64,000 bases of DNA from contig JABCPU010000192.1 of NCBI GenBank assembly GCA_016800925.1, positions 1 through 64,000 on the forward strand, given 5' to 3'. Below the pieces are notes generated by a model. That model was not told where the DNA came from. It made no database searches and saw nothing but the letters and a program-made list of their open reading frames with translations. A program made the position numbers and the translations under genes. This DNA is from Suillus spraguei (taxonomy: Eukaryota > Basidiomycota > Agaricomycetes > Boletales > Suillaceae). This document shows positions 10,360 to 21,944 of the stretch, in pieces. Each line of letters begins with the position of its first letter. Within the stretch, counting starts at the first letter, position 1.

Positions 10360-10426
<67 letters not shown>
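10360..10426. repeat. 67-nt uninterrupted poly-T tract
   Basis: An unbroken run of T spans 10360-10426, 41 bp after the alpha-kinase stop. On the minus strand it is a poly-A tail, as left by a retroposed element inserted in reverse orientation with its body at about 10427-10570. I recognise no LINE or SINE body, so the origin is inferred. Confidence 0.9.
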
Positions 10427-10429
<3 letters not shown>

Positions 10430-10569
10430 CTTGTTTTTATCTTGGAGCTCTCATGGCTTATATCATCTGGTGTATCAGTCGCTGTTTTCTTGATTCACAA
10501 TGTCAATATATTTAGTTTATGCATATCAAAGTATTATTTGCAGAACATGCAAAATACGGTGTTTGGGGT

Positions 10570-10872
10570 CTGCACGCTGCACGTGACAAACGCTGATCAA
10601 ACGAGCACGGTGCTCCGGTTTTCCATAGAGATGACTTAATGTATGTACCAGAACGAGACTTAGCAATAAGTTAGCAAAAGCTCACGTGATTCTAATATTC
10701 CTAAACGGACTTATTCGTCACGTTACTCTGAGAATCCGCTCTTGATCCAAATTCAAACTCAGTTTTACCAGTCCTTCTATCGACGGTTTGCATAGATTCT
10801 AGGGCTGGTCACGAGTCTACTATGTGACATGTAGCGCCGCTTAGGCTACTTCGTGTCACGTGCAGCGTGCAG
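10570..10872. repeat. 303-bp segment bounded by 19-bp perfect inverted repeats
   Basis: CTGCACGCTGCACGTGACA at 10570-10588 is the exact reverse complement of TGTCACGTGCAGCGTGCAG at 10854-10872. The right arm sits 96 bp before the KRI1 start codon. A 16-nt core of the left arm, CGCTGCACGTGACAAA, occurs again at 7491-7506 inside the upstream insertion. No target duplication is evident. It may be a MITE-like element now forming part of the KRI1 upstream region; both arms contain CACGTG, an E-box-type sequence. Confidence 0.75.
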
Positions 10873-10967
10873 CGTGAATTATTGCTCTCGGTCTCAGTGT
10901 GGAATTCTTACAGCACATACTGCGAAGATCGATGCGGACTGAGACTAGTCGCTAAGCGCATAAATCC

Positions 10968-13418
10968 ATGCTTTCCGACTCCGATACCGAGGATATCCAA
11001 ACCCTCACCATCAATGAACACTATGCAAAAGCCTTTGAATACAAAAAAGAGCGCGAGGAGCTCGCGAAACGTACGTCCGAACACATTGATGTAACAGGAT
11101 TTAACTAAAACATAACTACCAGTAAAAGAAAAATATGGGTCTGACTTTGAAGAGGATGCGGATGAGGAGACAGACTCCGAGGATGCAGAATCTGAAGATG
11201 AGGATGGGGAGGAACTCACGCCTGCGGTGGATGCAGCCATTCTGAGGACGCTAGCAAGGATCAAGAAAAAGGATCCGGCCATCTACAACGCGGAGAATAT
11301 TATCTTCGAAGGTGCAGTGCACTGCGTCTGTCCTGAACTACGCCAGTTCTGATACTTATTAGAGGAGCAGGAGCGCACCGCTGTTCGTGCTCCCCAGGTG
11401 CGAGAGCGAAAAAACAAGGATAAAGTGAGTATTCGGACCACGAGTATGACTTTAAAAAACTGAATGTCTCTTGTTCGTAGTCAAAACCTCTTACGTTTCG
11501 ACAAGCAGTTCTCGCATCCGCTGTTGAAGCCAACACCTCCCGCTCGCCCACTCCGGAACCTCACATACTAACCCACACCGAGGAGCAGCGTCAGCTGCGT
11601 GATGAAACCCGCGCCGCATTCTACACTGCTGTTGATGAGAGTGATGATGACGGATTGCTTGTCCCGCGAGAGAAAACAAAGGACGAGCTTGAGCGTGAAG
11701 AAGAGGAATACCGAGAATACCTAAGGCATGCAGTTGGCCAGGATCTTGAAGGTCTCATAGAGGTCGAGAATTCAGGAATAAGTGCAGAGGCCGAGACTAG
11801 TGAAGAAGGTGCCGGTAAGAGAAAAAAGAGCAAGTCGAAGAAAAAGGGCAACGAGTCGAAGGGCATGTCCAAACAAGAGGCTGATCAGGAGTTCCTTATG
11901 AAGTCAGTCATGTTTCTGCCCGAATAAGTCACTTCTAAATCTCCTCAGCTATATCCTCAATCGTGGATGGATCGACAAGTCAGCAAAACGACTACCTACA
12001 TACAAGGACATTGTTAAACCCAAATCGACAAAGGGCAAAGCCAAAGACTCTGAGGCTTCAGATGAAGAACAAAGTGGTGTCGCGGTCGGACAACAAGGGG
12101 CATATGAACATGACATAGAACATGACGAGGAATTCGAGGAGATCGCCGACGCTTTTGAGACTTCATACAACTTCCGTTTCGAAGAACCGTAAGTACCCTT
12201 ACACTCTCCATTTCATCCTGCTTTACGCCCTTCCACTACCAGGGACGCAGCTACTATTAAGTCCTTCCCACGAAATATTGCCTCCACAGTACGTCGAGTC
12301 GACACGACTCGCAAAGAGGCCCGTGGCGAAAGAAGCAGCGCCAGGACGAAGAGCTCGAAAAAAAGCATGAGGAGGTGAAAAGGTTGAAAGCTCTTAAAAT
12401 GAAGGAGGTCCGCCGAAAACTCGAGCGCATCGGGCGTGAAGGTGGTATCAATATCGATCCCGATGCTGAAGGTTTGCTATTCTTTTTACCTCGTTTTTAC
12501 TTTGACGCTGAAACCATGCAGCCTTCAAGGAGTTCGACCTTGATGCGGACTGGGACCCCGAGGCACATGACACGCAAATGGCGGGGCTCTACCGCGATGG
12601 CAATGACTCTGACGCTGAAGAAAAGCCCGTCTGGGACGACGACATTAATATTGATGATATCATACCGCCTTCTCAGCCCGCCGAATCATCTTCGTCCTCG
12701 AACAAGAAGAAGAAAAAGAAGAAGAAAAAAATTAAAGACGAAGACAACGACGAAGGAGTTGATATCGATGCTATGGATGCAGACGTCGTGCGCGAGTACG
12801 ATGATGAAGAGGATTGGGACGGGACTGAGGAGATGAGAAAGCGCAAGCTTGATGAATACATGGATGAAGTCTACGGGCTCGAGTTTAACGACATGGTGGG
12901 CTTCATTCTATCACCTTTCTATAGATCTGTATTCACACGTGTTGTTGCAGGTCGCAGGAATGCCTACGCGTTTCAAGTATACGACAGCTGCGCCGCAGAC
13001 GTTCGCGCTCACGCCCGCCGAGATCCTCATGGCCACAGATAAGGAACTCAATCAGTACGTGAGTGTGAAGCGCTATGCACCGTACCGCGCGGAGAAGTGG
13101 GATCATAACCGTGGAGAGCGCCTTGTAGAGTTTAGGGAGAAATTGAAGGAACGGGTGGGGGCCACTAGGACGAACCACAGGAACGATGATCCGGCGCCGA
13201 AAAAACGGCTGGGGAAGAAGGAGCGACAGAAAATGAAAGCAGCAGCAGCTGGTGGTGCAGATGAAGGGAGGGTGGGGACTGTGGGAGTGGGGGAGGCTTC
13301 TGCTAAGAAACAGAAGCTGGTATCGGAGGAGGAAAATGATGTTGGACAGTTGGCAGAGAATGAGCCGTCCAAAAAGAAGAGGAGAAGAAAGCACAAAACG
13401 GTCGTTCAGGCTGAATGA
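10968..13418 (+). CDS. KRI1: KRI1-like ribosome biogenesis protein
   Basis: KRI1 is a nucleolar factor of 40S subunit/pre-rRNA processing that works with KRR1. The start is ATG at 10968 (MLSDSDTEDIQTLTINEHYA), typical for the family. Exons are 10968-11070, 11123-11311, from 11363, and further ones with introns near 11426, 11900, 12189, 12471 and 12894. Acidic blocks (EEDADEETDSEDAESEDEDG), a lysine run near 12703, the conserved FEEPDAATIKSFPRNIA, and the Kri1 C-terminal domain (VYGLEFNDMVAGMPTRFKY, then KRYAPYRAEKWDHNRGERLV) are all present. One problem: after STVRRVDTTRKEARGE (about 12325) the frame runs into a stop, while the conserved continuation KKQRQDEELEKKHEEVKRLK lies one base out. 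Either one base is missing or a 50-nt GT..AG segment (12291-12340) is spliced out. Acidic and basic blocks give strong confidence in identity. Confidence 0.92.
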
Positions 13419-13693
13419 CAGGATTTGGTATACTGTAGTTTATAATCACAAATTCTCAATCGACTACAGCCAGACTGCCTCAGGGGAATTGACATTTTCC
13501 AGCAAGCTAGTTACATTTAATTTCAAAGTCCGCGATACCACAATGGTTCCGAGGATCATTACGCTGGGCGGCATTGAATGCGTACTTGTGATAGAGACAC
13601 AACTCTCAACCCCACTGCCTTCAGTCTAATCACTAGCGAAGTGCCCTCAACACAAGTCCAGCGTTCGTTATCATATTCTAAAGACTATTATCG

Positions 13694-15019
13694 ATGATAG
13701 AACCAAAGATAGACCTTGCGTCGCTCTCGCTCTTCTCCGCGACGCGTGCGCAGGTTGAGGAGTCATGGCGCAGGACGTGGCCACAATGGGGTGGCACTCT
13801 GAGTCTCACAGAGTACCTCGCACGAGAGGTTGAGATGGAATCCATGGATCACGCAAAGGATGGAAAGCTGATCACCTGGTGAGCAACCCGTTATGCCGGC
13901 AGGCAGAAGTTGATAGGAGAGGAAGGGTGCTGGCGCCACGGGATGATGCAACCACTCTTGATTTTATGTGTTCGTGTGAGGCGTAAGCGACTCGATTACT
14001 CTTGAGTATTTCTCTAATGCTCATCTATGGGCACAGATTCAAGCGGTCAGGTCTTGTTGCTTACCCCTCCTCTTCCACCTCTGAGCCCAATATAGTGCAC
14101 GAAGTAACCTGTTACGCCATTGCCAGTGTCTTCACTCCACCATCCAAGCGCGGGCGCGGCTACGCAAGTCATATGATGCATCTCTTACATTGGGTCATTG
14201 CCTCGCGTGATAATCTCCCCAAGTTCCCGGAAGCATGGGGCGCACCACCGGAACAGGTACCAGGAGCTAGTGAGGGATTGTTCTCTTGCCTGTACAGTGA
14301 TGTCGGGGAAGACTTTTACCACTCGGCAGGCCCTGGGGGTAAAGAGGGTGGATGGGAGACACGGGGAGCCGTTTCGACTATTTGGGACGTGGGCGCAGAG
14401 GAAGGGCATGACGATGGATGGATGTGGTTAACGCAGGAGCAGCTGAATAGTCTTTGGGATCGCGATGCTGAGCGAATCAATAAAGAGCTGGAGAACATGT
14501 TGACAAGCGACACCTCATATGAGGTGGAGCGCCCGGCAGCATTCGTGACATGCCTCCCAACGAACGGTGTCTGCGGATTCCACATCCCACGTTCAACATA
14601 CCCTTCTAATTTTTACATGGCAGGCGGATTCTGGGGTATACAGTCCTTGAACGACCCAAACACATACGCAAGCTGGAGCGTGGACATGAGACCTCCACCG
14701 CCAATATTAATCGTTACGCGTCTCTGTGCCAGTGAAGAGACGTTCCCTGGCTAATTGCGAAGATCATACAGGCGGCTAGACGCAGCGGAATTAGGAAAGT
14801 AGAGGTGTGGAAATTGGGGGAAAGATTAAAGGCTATTGCAGAGAAGACGGGTGGGCGGACAGTCGTCCGAAACGAACATGTGCCACAGATAGTGTGGTAT
14901 GGATCTGGAGCGACGGGGAATATAGAGTGGGCGTATAACGAAAAGTAAGTCCCCTTTTTCAAAAAGAAATTGTGTACATTTGTGCTGACAAGTTTGCCAA
15001 CAGGTTCGGCTGGTGCTGA
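13694..15019 (+). CDS. LYC1-like lysine N-acetyltransferase (GNAT fold)
   Basis: The protein resembles fungal LYC1, which acetylates free lysine in lysine catabolism. Exon 1 starts at 13694 (MIEPKIDLASLSLFSATRAQ) and ends at a GTGAGC donor near 13880. The next exon gives VLAPRDDATTLDFMCSCEAF, and the long exon from 14036 has the GNAT core HEVTCYAIASVFTPPSKRGR with the acetyl-CoA loop RGRGYAS. The C-terminal exon reads IEWAYNE, splices over 14946-15003 and ends FGWC at 15017-15019. Near 14752 the conserved run SEETFPGLIAKIIQAARRSG is split by one missing base (a stop appears after TFPG). With that base the length is about 400 residues, as in the family. Substrate specificity is inferred from family only. 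Confidence 0.85.
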
Positions 15020-15687
15020 TGCGGGATTGAGTTTGCAGAATAATCAGAGGTGTTGTGCTGGCATTGCCAGAGAACATCAGCTATGTCTGGGGCCCCGGGA
15101 ATGATGCAAGTGTACCCGCTTCCACTTTAAAGTATCCAAGGTGTCTCCACCTTCCGCAATATTGATGTGGTGAACATGTATATCACTACTCTTCTGAACG
15201 ATCACCGTTTTCAACTTCTGAGAACCTGGTTGGCTATGCTTTTTAGGGAACAATGAGGCGGATATAAACTGGTAAGTAATTTTTTGGTTGGGCACCGAGC
15301 AATGCTTCATTGTATACTTTTTTCGAGAGGAATTTAATTATTGGCATACCCAAGGGTACTGGATTGAGAAACTACTCCAACGCATCGTATTGCAGGTTGA
15401 GGATATCGATATGTTTGCCTCAAACTTATTTTAAACCCCCACTTACTATAGTACTCTGTCACGTTCATTCATGATCGTGTTTCCAAGTTCGGCGTTGACA
15501 CTCAGCAGCCTGTTTTTGTTTTTCCCATGCACAGGTAACAACGTCTTTCCATGATTCCTCAGCATGTCTCGAACCAAATTATCTGAATCAGAAAAGTATA
15601 AACTAACTTGTAATCCATCATAGTGCTCGCGCCTCGGGATGCCGGGATTAACGACAGTTGTATGGCTACAGATATTGAAGCATCTGG
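15020..15687. other. Intergenic region between convergent genes, no gene seen
   Basis: This lies between the 3' ends of the LYC1-like gene (plus) and the ketopantoate hydroxymethyltransferase gene (minus). Short open frames here lack homology or codon character that I recognise. It probably holds both 3' UTRs. Confidence 0.5.
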
Positions 15688-16798
15688 TCAGTCTGAGATC
15701 AGTTTCGGAGGGCTCCACGTCCACTCCCGATCACCTTCCATCTCCAATAGCTTCTCGATCTCTCCGTCATCCATCGCATAACCCTCCTTCTCGTGTTGAG
15801 GAAAGCTGCCATTTCTAACAGCACTAGCATATGCCTTTACACCTCGTTCGACCTCGCTCTTAACATCCCCAAACCGTCTCACGAATTTTGCCTTGTGCCC
15901 CGCCCATGTCCCCATTACATCGTCCCATACGAGGACCTGTCCACTGCAACCTGGGCCTGCACCAATGCCAATAGTGGGCACCTTCAACCGCGATGTAATA
16001 TATGCAGCAAGAGGCGAAGGGATGGCCTCGAGAACAATGGAGAATGCACCTGCCTCCTCTAAGGCAAGGGCCGAGTGCAAAATCGATCTACCAGATTGTG
16101 CGGTGCGCCCCTGAACCCGGTATCCGGAGAGTGCTGTGTGACGCTGTGGTAGTAATCCTACATGCGCCATTACAGGGATTCCGATACTCGTGAGTGCTTG
16201 CACACGTTCAGCGATCTCACTCCCTCCTTCTAATTTCACGGCTTCCACGTTTCCCTCCTGGAGCATGCGAACGGCTGCTCGAACCGTGTCTTCTTTCCCG
16301 GCATAAAAGCTTCCGAACGGCATGTCTGCGACAAGAAGTGGTGCTGAAGTTCCCCGGGCGACGGCGCGGCAATGGTGAAGCATTTCATCAAGAGTGAGCG
16401 AAGTAGTACTGGAATAGCCTAGGCAGACCTGGGCTAGGCTGTCACCGACAAGCGTAACATCAATGCCATGCGTAGATGCAGCACGTGCAGTGGGATAATC
16501 ATATGCTGTGAGCACAGTAATCGGGGTGCGTTCTTGACGGAGGGCGTGCAGAGAGGCAATTGTTACCTTTTTGCGGGCTGTTGTGCACGATGAGATTGGG
16601 TTGGCGATTTGAGGTAAAAGATAACTTACGAGGAGGTGAAGCTTGTTTCTGTGGGGAAGATTCACTAGGTGTGTTTGTGAGATGCTCATATTTTGACGGG
16701 CGGACGCTCATACACCGATGTTGGCCGAGGTTTTGGAAGCGAGCGATCGAGGTAATTACGCGCGTACGAGACGCAGAAAATAACATCTGTGCATGCAT
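15688..16798 (-). CDS. ECM31: 3-methyl-2-oxobutanoate (ketopantoate) hydroxymethyltransferase
   Basis: PanB-type enzyme making ketopantoate from 2-oxoisovalerate and methylene-tetrahydrofolate, the first committed step to pantothenate and CoA. Exon 1 (ATG at 16798, MHAQMLFSASRTRVITSIAR) looks like a mitochondrial presequence. An intron (CGTAAGTTATC, about 16631 to 16576) joins to KKVTIASLHALRQERTPITV. Family motifs follow: LTAYDYPTARAAS, the metal-binding VGDSLAQV, VADMPFGSFYAG, EAVKLEGG, PVMAHVGLLPQ, IVLEAIP and TIGIGAGPGCSGQVLVWDD. The catalytic metal ligands in VGDS and the glutamate of LEAIP are present. Full length, about 310 residues. It converges with the LYC1-like gene. Confidence 0.95.
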
Positions 16799-17154
16799 GA
16801 TAAATATCTGAGATGGTGAAATCAGGGGATCCGTTATTGCAGGGTGTGCACTATATGACGCTCACACCTAGTACTTATATCAGATCGACCCAATAATTGC
16901 TGGAGTCTGCTGTGAAATAATGATATGGGACATCAGACCATAGTTTTGATTGATAATCCGTGTGCACACGAGCGTGAATTCCTAACGGATCTACCCTCGT
17001 GCATGTCAAGGTTTTTAGAGACTGTCTTCCGTCACTTCCGGATCACTCATACTCATGGATAAAAAAGGAAACTCAATTCACGTGATACCTTAATCGCTCG
17101 CGCTTCTCCCCATTGTCTTCGCATTCCCACGCCCCTTCCACGACAACGTCGACA

Positions 17155-18844
17155 ATGCCACCAAGAACACGCAGACAACGAGCTCAAGCAGCCTATGAAA
17201 GCGAGGAGATAGCAGAGATTCAAGTCCAGAAAGAGTTGCTCGACTCTGATTCAAACATGGACCAAGAGAATGACGAGAATATATTTGCCATTGGAAATAG
17301 GGAACATGAGTATGAGGTTGATGAAAACTCATTCAGAATTTATATGCCACCACCACCCCGCTCGCTGGTAAATCCGCCTCGCACTCCCTCTCATGAAGAT
17401 GCGCTTCGCGACATCACTGATGAATTCTTTCATCCACCTTCACCATCTCCGATCAAAGTAGTCCCAGCGTCTGCAAAGCTTAAACCACCTCGACGGCCAA
17501 AGAAACCAAAAAGCCTTGCGTTTCCAGCAAACCCGCCTAACTGGCCGCCAACGTCACCACTCCCTCCCAGCTCGCCTCTCGCTTCGACTTCTACATATGA
17601 ACCACAGAACTATGCGTCAACATCGCATACGAATGCCTACGAGTACAACATGACCGCGTTTTACCGTCATGCACAAGAGATAGACCCTAGAAGTGGTGAT
17701 TCAGATCCATTCGGTTTTTTAGCGGCCGAGAAGGTACTGAAGGAACGACGCACTGCACGTCTACCAAGCGAGAAGCGCAAATACGCTCAATCTACTGTTG
17801 TACGCGTCACACCATATTCCACACGTACAAGAGGACAGCTTAATCGTGCTACACCTACTCCAACGCGCCCAGCCACTTCGTCAGTTCCCATTCCAACAAA
17901 CGATGAAGACATAGATGATCTCTACCTCGACGAACCAATCACGACATCTATTCCAGTCCCTGCGCCAATTTTGCGTCATTCGCATATACCAACGCCATCG
18001 TCTTCCCCTGTTTCCCTTTGCTCGGAGATAGCAGTCCCAGTCCTACTTAAACCTCGTTTACACATATTGCGAGACCAGCCCACATGCAGTCGTGATCCCC
18101 TCCGTACGCCGCGAAAGCGTAAACGTGATATTGAAACCTCCACTCCCGCTTCCAGCGATGTAATATCCAGCCCATCACCTGTGAAGATTAGCGTAGCTGC
18201 TAGGCGGCCCCGAACACCGTCAGATCGCCCGGAGACAGCGGAGGAACACACACCTGTTCCGAAACGTACGACACGTGCACAGGCGAAAGGGAAGGACAAA
18301 TCTCAGGATGATACACTCAAACCTCACAAACGTGTCCGCGCCACTAAAGAAGCTGCTTCGCTGAGCCCCAGACAGGCCTGCAAGGACTTGGAGAAGCTCT
18401 TGCCGCGCAGAGTGAGTACGCGGAGAGCAGCTGCCGTAGCGAAAACTGGGGTTAAAGGAAGGGTTAGGATGGCTGTCGATCCTGCGAGTGACAGTGACAG
18501 TGATGAGGAGCAGCCGAAGCGGAGGAAACCTGTATCGAGAGTACAGCCATCATCAAGTACGAAGCCTGTTCCGAGAAGTGCTAAACCCGTGTCAAAGGGT
18601 GTCAAAAAGTCATCTTTGAAGCCTCGGGGTAAGGGCAAAGAGAAAACGAAACCCCTCAATGACTTGATGGAATTGTCAGATGATACCCGCGAGGTTCGCT
18701 ATAGCTGTGTGTTCATGAAGACTGCTTGCTGATACTTGTTTTTCCAACCCTTAGCGATACGAAGAGGAACGCCTAGCACGCCTTGAGTATTTCCGCAAGC
18801 TCGATGGTTACCAAATGAAGAAGGAAAATGTATATGTAGTTTGA
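17155..18844 (+). CDS. Uncharacterised basic, proline-rich, probably nuclear protein
   Basis: I do not recognise the family. The first ATG (17155) gives MPPRTRRQRAQAAYESEEIA. A long first exon of about 1.5 kb is followed by an intron from GTTCGC (18692) to CCCTTAG (18754), after which RYEEERLARLEYFRKLDGYQ leads to a stop at 18842-18844. The protein (about 545 residues) is rich in S, P, R and K, with many basic clusters (KPRGKGKEKTK, KRRKP) that look like nuclear localisation signals and SP/TP sites. Two short patches look constrained: SDPFGFLAAEKVLKERR (residues about 180-200) and the C-terminal helix RYEEERLARLEYFRKLDGYQ. Function cannot be assigned; a chromatin or cell-cycle role is only a guess from composition. 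Confidence 0.75.
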
Positions 18845-19127
18845 AGTTTCTGGACAGGGTGTGGAATTTTAGGTTCGGATCAACGCCCAATTGGCAAGCT
18901 TATCTTATTGCTATCCATCATTGCTGTCTCAGTGCTTTTGTATCATATGTATATCGTTCCATTGGTATCAGATGTTCCAGCATGAAACCCTAATAACTTT
19001 AAGTACTTGAGGGCCTTGGCCTGAATACTGTATTGTTTCGCTACTGTGCTCGTCACCGTGTTTACTCACCAACGTGTTGTGCAAATTTTGTCAAATCAAA
19101 TGGGACGCATGTTATAATGTGATATGA

Positions 19128-20192
19128 TTATTTGACTTCAAGATGTTTTTTTGCGATACGATTCCAGTTCTCCTGGTTAACAGCAAAGGCACCTGCATAT
19201 ACCGCCTCTAATTCATGTAGCTTCTTGCCAGCGATGATGAGACTGTGAAGGGGTCTTCCAAACATAGACTCTGGTTGTAATTGCAAATCCGAGAGAGTAC
19301 CTGCGACGATACGTTGAGTACCGTCGTCATCATCTGTCAATCCTTCGCTGGAGGGTATGCTACCCACACGCGACAGTGCAATCGCAAGTGTCGAATCGCC
19401 TTCAAGGATGCCTTCTTTTCTGATGCTTTCGATCTCGAGAAGTTGGTTCACGGCTGTAGGAATGGACATGTATCGTGGCGGCTCGTATATTTTTCTTCCT
19501 CTGCATTTCAAAGAAAATCAGGACCGAAGGAGCAAAATAAGATGAGGGATATAACCACCTTGCTAGATTCTCTTCACTTTGTTCCTTTACCTTTATGTCA
19601 AGAAGTACCAGGGTATGCAGCCCAAACTTGGCGTTCTCTGCGATGCGATCGTAGAACGAGTCTGGTTTCCACGAATCTGTAAAGAATACGAGAGATACTG
19701 TCTGCCCGAAATTGTAGAGCTGAAGCCCCGAGCATCCTGCTGCGTTGATGATAGATGCATTATGGATGATTTGAGTAGGGATTTGCAGATCGCGAGCTCG
19801 AAGAAGCAGATCTGTGTGTGTTGTCGCGCTAAAAAAGACTGATAAGCTAATGCAGACAAGAAACGAAACAGGACGGCCTCACCCAAATGGATCGCCAACG
19901 ACGAGAAACGCGACGTTATCAGTGGCTGCATCGCGTAAGATCTCATCGCTCTCGAGTTCTACCATGTCGCGATCTGCAAGGATAAGCGACTTTCCATAGA
20001 AGGCTTCCTTGCGCACATGTGAGCAGTGAAAGAAGAACGGTATGATGATGGACTGACGAGGCGGTCCTTGTTCACCATCAGGATGGATGTGTAGGCCTCC
20101 AAGTAGACTCGAGAACAGGATTTGACTGCTTCTAATCCGCGGACTGTGATATCCTTCTCGTCACATAGCCCGAGACCAATCACGTAGAACAT
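19128..20192 (-). CDS. DPH5: Diphthine methyl ester synthase
   Basis: SAM-dependent methyltransferase of diphthamide synthesis on eEF2. Start [20 protein letters not shown] at 20192 carries the family's N-terminal GLGL motif. Exons continue [17 protein letters not shown], then [20 protein letters not shown] (SAM-binding GDP motif), then [18 protein letters not shown] and [14 protein letters not shown], and the C-terminal [20 protein letters not shown]. Introns lie at about 20069-20018, 19893-19830 and 19567-19511. The C-terminus KHLEVK ends at 19128. All expected blocks are in frame and length (about 285 residues) matches the family. It is divergent from the ERV-type oxidase gene, whose start is under 200 bp away. 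Confidence 0.95.
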
Positions 20193-20368
20193 TTTGGAGA
20201 GCTTTGCAATGACCAGACTAATAGCTGTAAAGGATCAGAGCATTCGTCGAATGATGATCAGTCGGGAATTTCCACTTGCCTTTTTCAGACAGAAGCCTTG
20301 CTCGTTTCCAAATATTGAACTTGGCTTTCAAAGTATCATAAGCATTCATTGTACACACGTTGGCCAGC

Positions 20369-21362
20369 ATGATTTCCCGTTTGCAAAGTCTTTTCTGACG
20401 GTTGTCCTCGGCCTCGTACGTGTTTTAACACTGTCCTAGAGCTTCTCGAAAATGATTGTCTCAGTTTCTGCTGGCCACGGCAGCATTCCTTCACCCGCCT
20501 TCCCGTGCGTACATAGACCCATGGACTGGCGACTTCTTTGGCGAAGGCGGCGTCGAACAGGATCTACGCTCTCCTCTCTATGATGGTGCAAGGCCTTTGT
20601 CAGCGCAGGGAGGTGTCATCATGTCGAAGCTGGGGAATGAAACTGCCAAGTAGGTAATGCGAGATGCTGTTTCATCGAGTCTTACACACTTACTGCAGGG
20701 CGGAACTCGGTCGGGCAACTTGGAAACTGCTGTGTGTATTCGGTTTATTGTATCAAGGACGTCTGCTGAACGCTGTTACTTGTTGTTGTATAAGGTAGAC
20801 ATACCATGACTCTACGGTACCCTGAGGTAGGGTGAGTTCGATATTTAAGTCTGTCGACTATGCTGACAAGATCACATTGTAGCACCCAACGCAAGATGAA
20901 AGAGACGCTTTGAATTCGTACTTGCATCTTACGTCGCGCCTATATCCCTGTGGCGAATGCGCAGCCGAATTTCAAGAATTGTTGAAGAAATTCCCACCAC
21001 AGGTAAACTCTCTTGAACTTCGAACTTCATCAGCTAAGAAGTATTTAACAGACAGGATCAAGATTGGCAGCAAGCCTATGGTGAAATATTCTTTTCTTTC
21101 ATAATCTGAGTCTGGCCCGCTTACATACAAGGTCAGGCTGTGCTCAGTACATAACAAAGTCAATGAGCGGTTAGGAAAGTCATCATTTGACTGTGCCCAC
21201 CTTGATGAAACATATGACTGCGGGTGTGGAGACGACAAATTAACGTCCGCGGCGCGAAAACCAACGCCATCTGACAGCGCTGACGACCCAATGGATCTGG
21301 AATGGGACACTGTACGAGACGATGTTACTGGTGTAGGAATGATCAAAGGTGGGAAGCGGTAG
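20369..21362 (+). CDS. ERV2: ERV-type FAD-linked sulfhydryl oxidase
   Basis: Flavin-dependent thiol oxidase that forms disulfides, probably in the ER. After a hydrophobic N-terminal segment (FLTVVLGL, intron 20416-20464, then FLLATAAFLHPPSRAYID), the reading has AELGRATWKLLHTMTLRYPE, then SYLHLTSRLYPCGECAAEF with the redox CxxC, LLKKFPPQ, and CSVHNKVNERLGKSSFDCAH near the C-terminus. The stop is at 21360-21362. The start is unclear: the ATG at 20369 (MISRLQS) would make an ideal signal anchor but is one base out of frame near 20384, where an extra T in CTTTTCTG would join them. Exon structure around 21004-21130 is also uncertain, and the tryptophan usually before LC-VHN appears as arginine. 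Confidence 0.83.
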
Positions 21363-21944
21363 CCACCCCACTGTTTAAACGTTTTCGCGTTGGGGGCTGG
21401 CGTCGTTTTATACAATGGGTTGATCTACTTTTGTGTTCTTGTCTCTGATATTTTGGGTGTATTTTTATTTCCTCCCCTTATTTAGATATACTGATATATC
21501 GATGAGTAGTACCAAGGTTTACCAGTGAACGGGTTCAACAAGGCTGGGTATTTACATTAATATTGCTGGTCTCTGTGTACTTTTCCATCGCTGTAGCTAT
21601 GATTTCTCTCATGTCTTATGTCCACTGGCAGGATATATCCTAGAGAAGTTTCCAGAGCGACTGACCACAGCTGGAACGCGTGATTCGAACGACCAACGCC
21701 AAATCGATGACAACTATTTCTAGCAATTACTTGTTGTATGTGTTCCAGTTTTCTGGGCCAGCACATGTTCATCTGACGAGCGAAAAAAACTGAGATCTTA
21801 TCTGATGGCGTTGGTCAGATAGATAAACCAAATCAGGATCTAGGCGAGTCACCAACTTTCGAATGATCTGTACTGATACCCGCAGAAAGTTCTTGACTCG
21901 TACCACCATCTAGTTCCTGAGGACTTTCAATCGATATACCCGAA
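21363..21944. other. Intergenic region, no gene seen
   Basis: This holds the 3' UTR of the oxidase gene and the promoter of the AsnRS gene. A minus-strand open frame at 21557-21772 has no recognisable features. A TTCGAA word near 21683 is not embedded in a tRNA fold. Confidence 0.5.

Noticed and set aside
17113..17154. Upstream start of the unknown basic protein (SSHSHAPSTTT)
   Set aside because: The codon at 17113 is TTG; the first ATG in frame is at 17155.
21660..21700. TTCGAA word suggesting a tRNA T-loop
   Set aside because: The flanking bases do not form a five-pair T stem and no anticodon or acceptor arm can be drawn. I found no convincing tRNA gene in the window.
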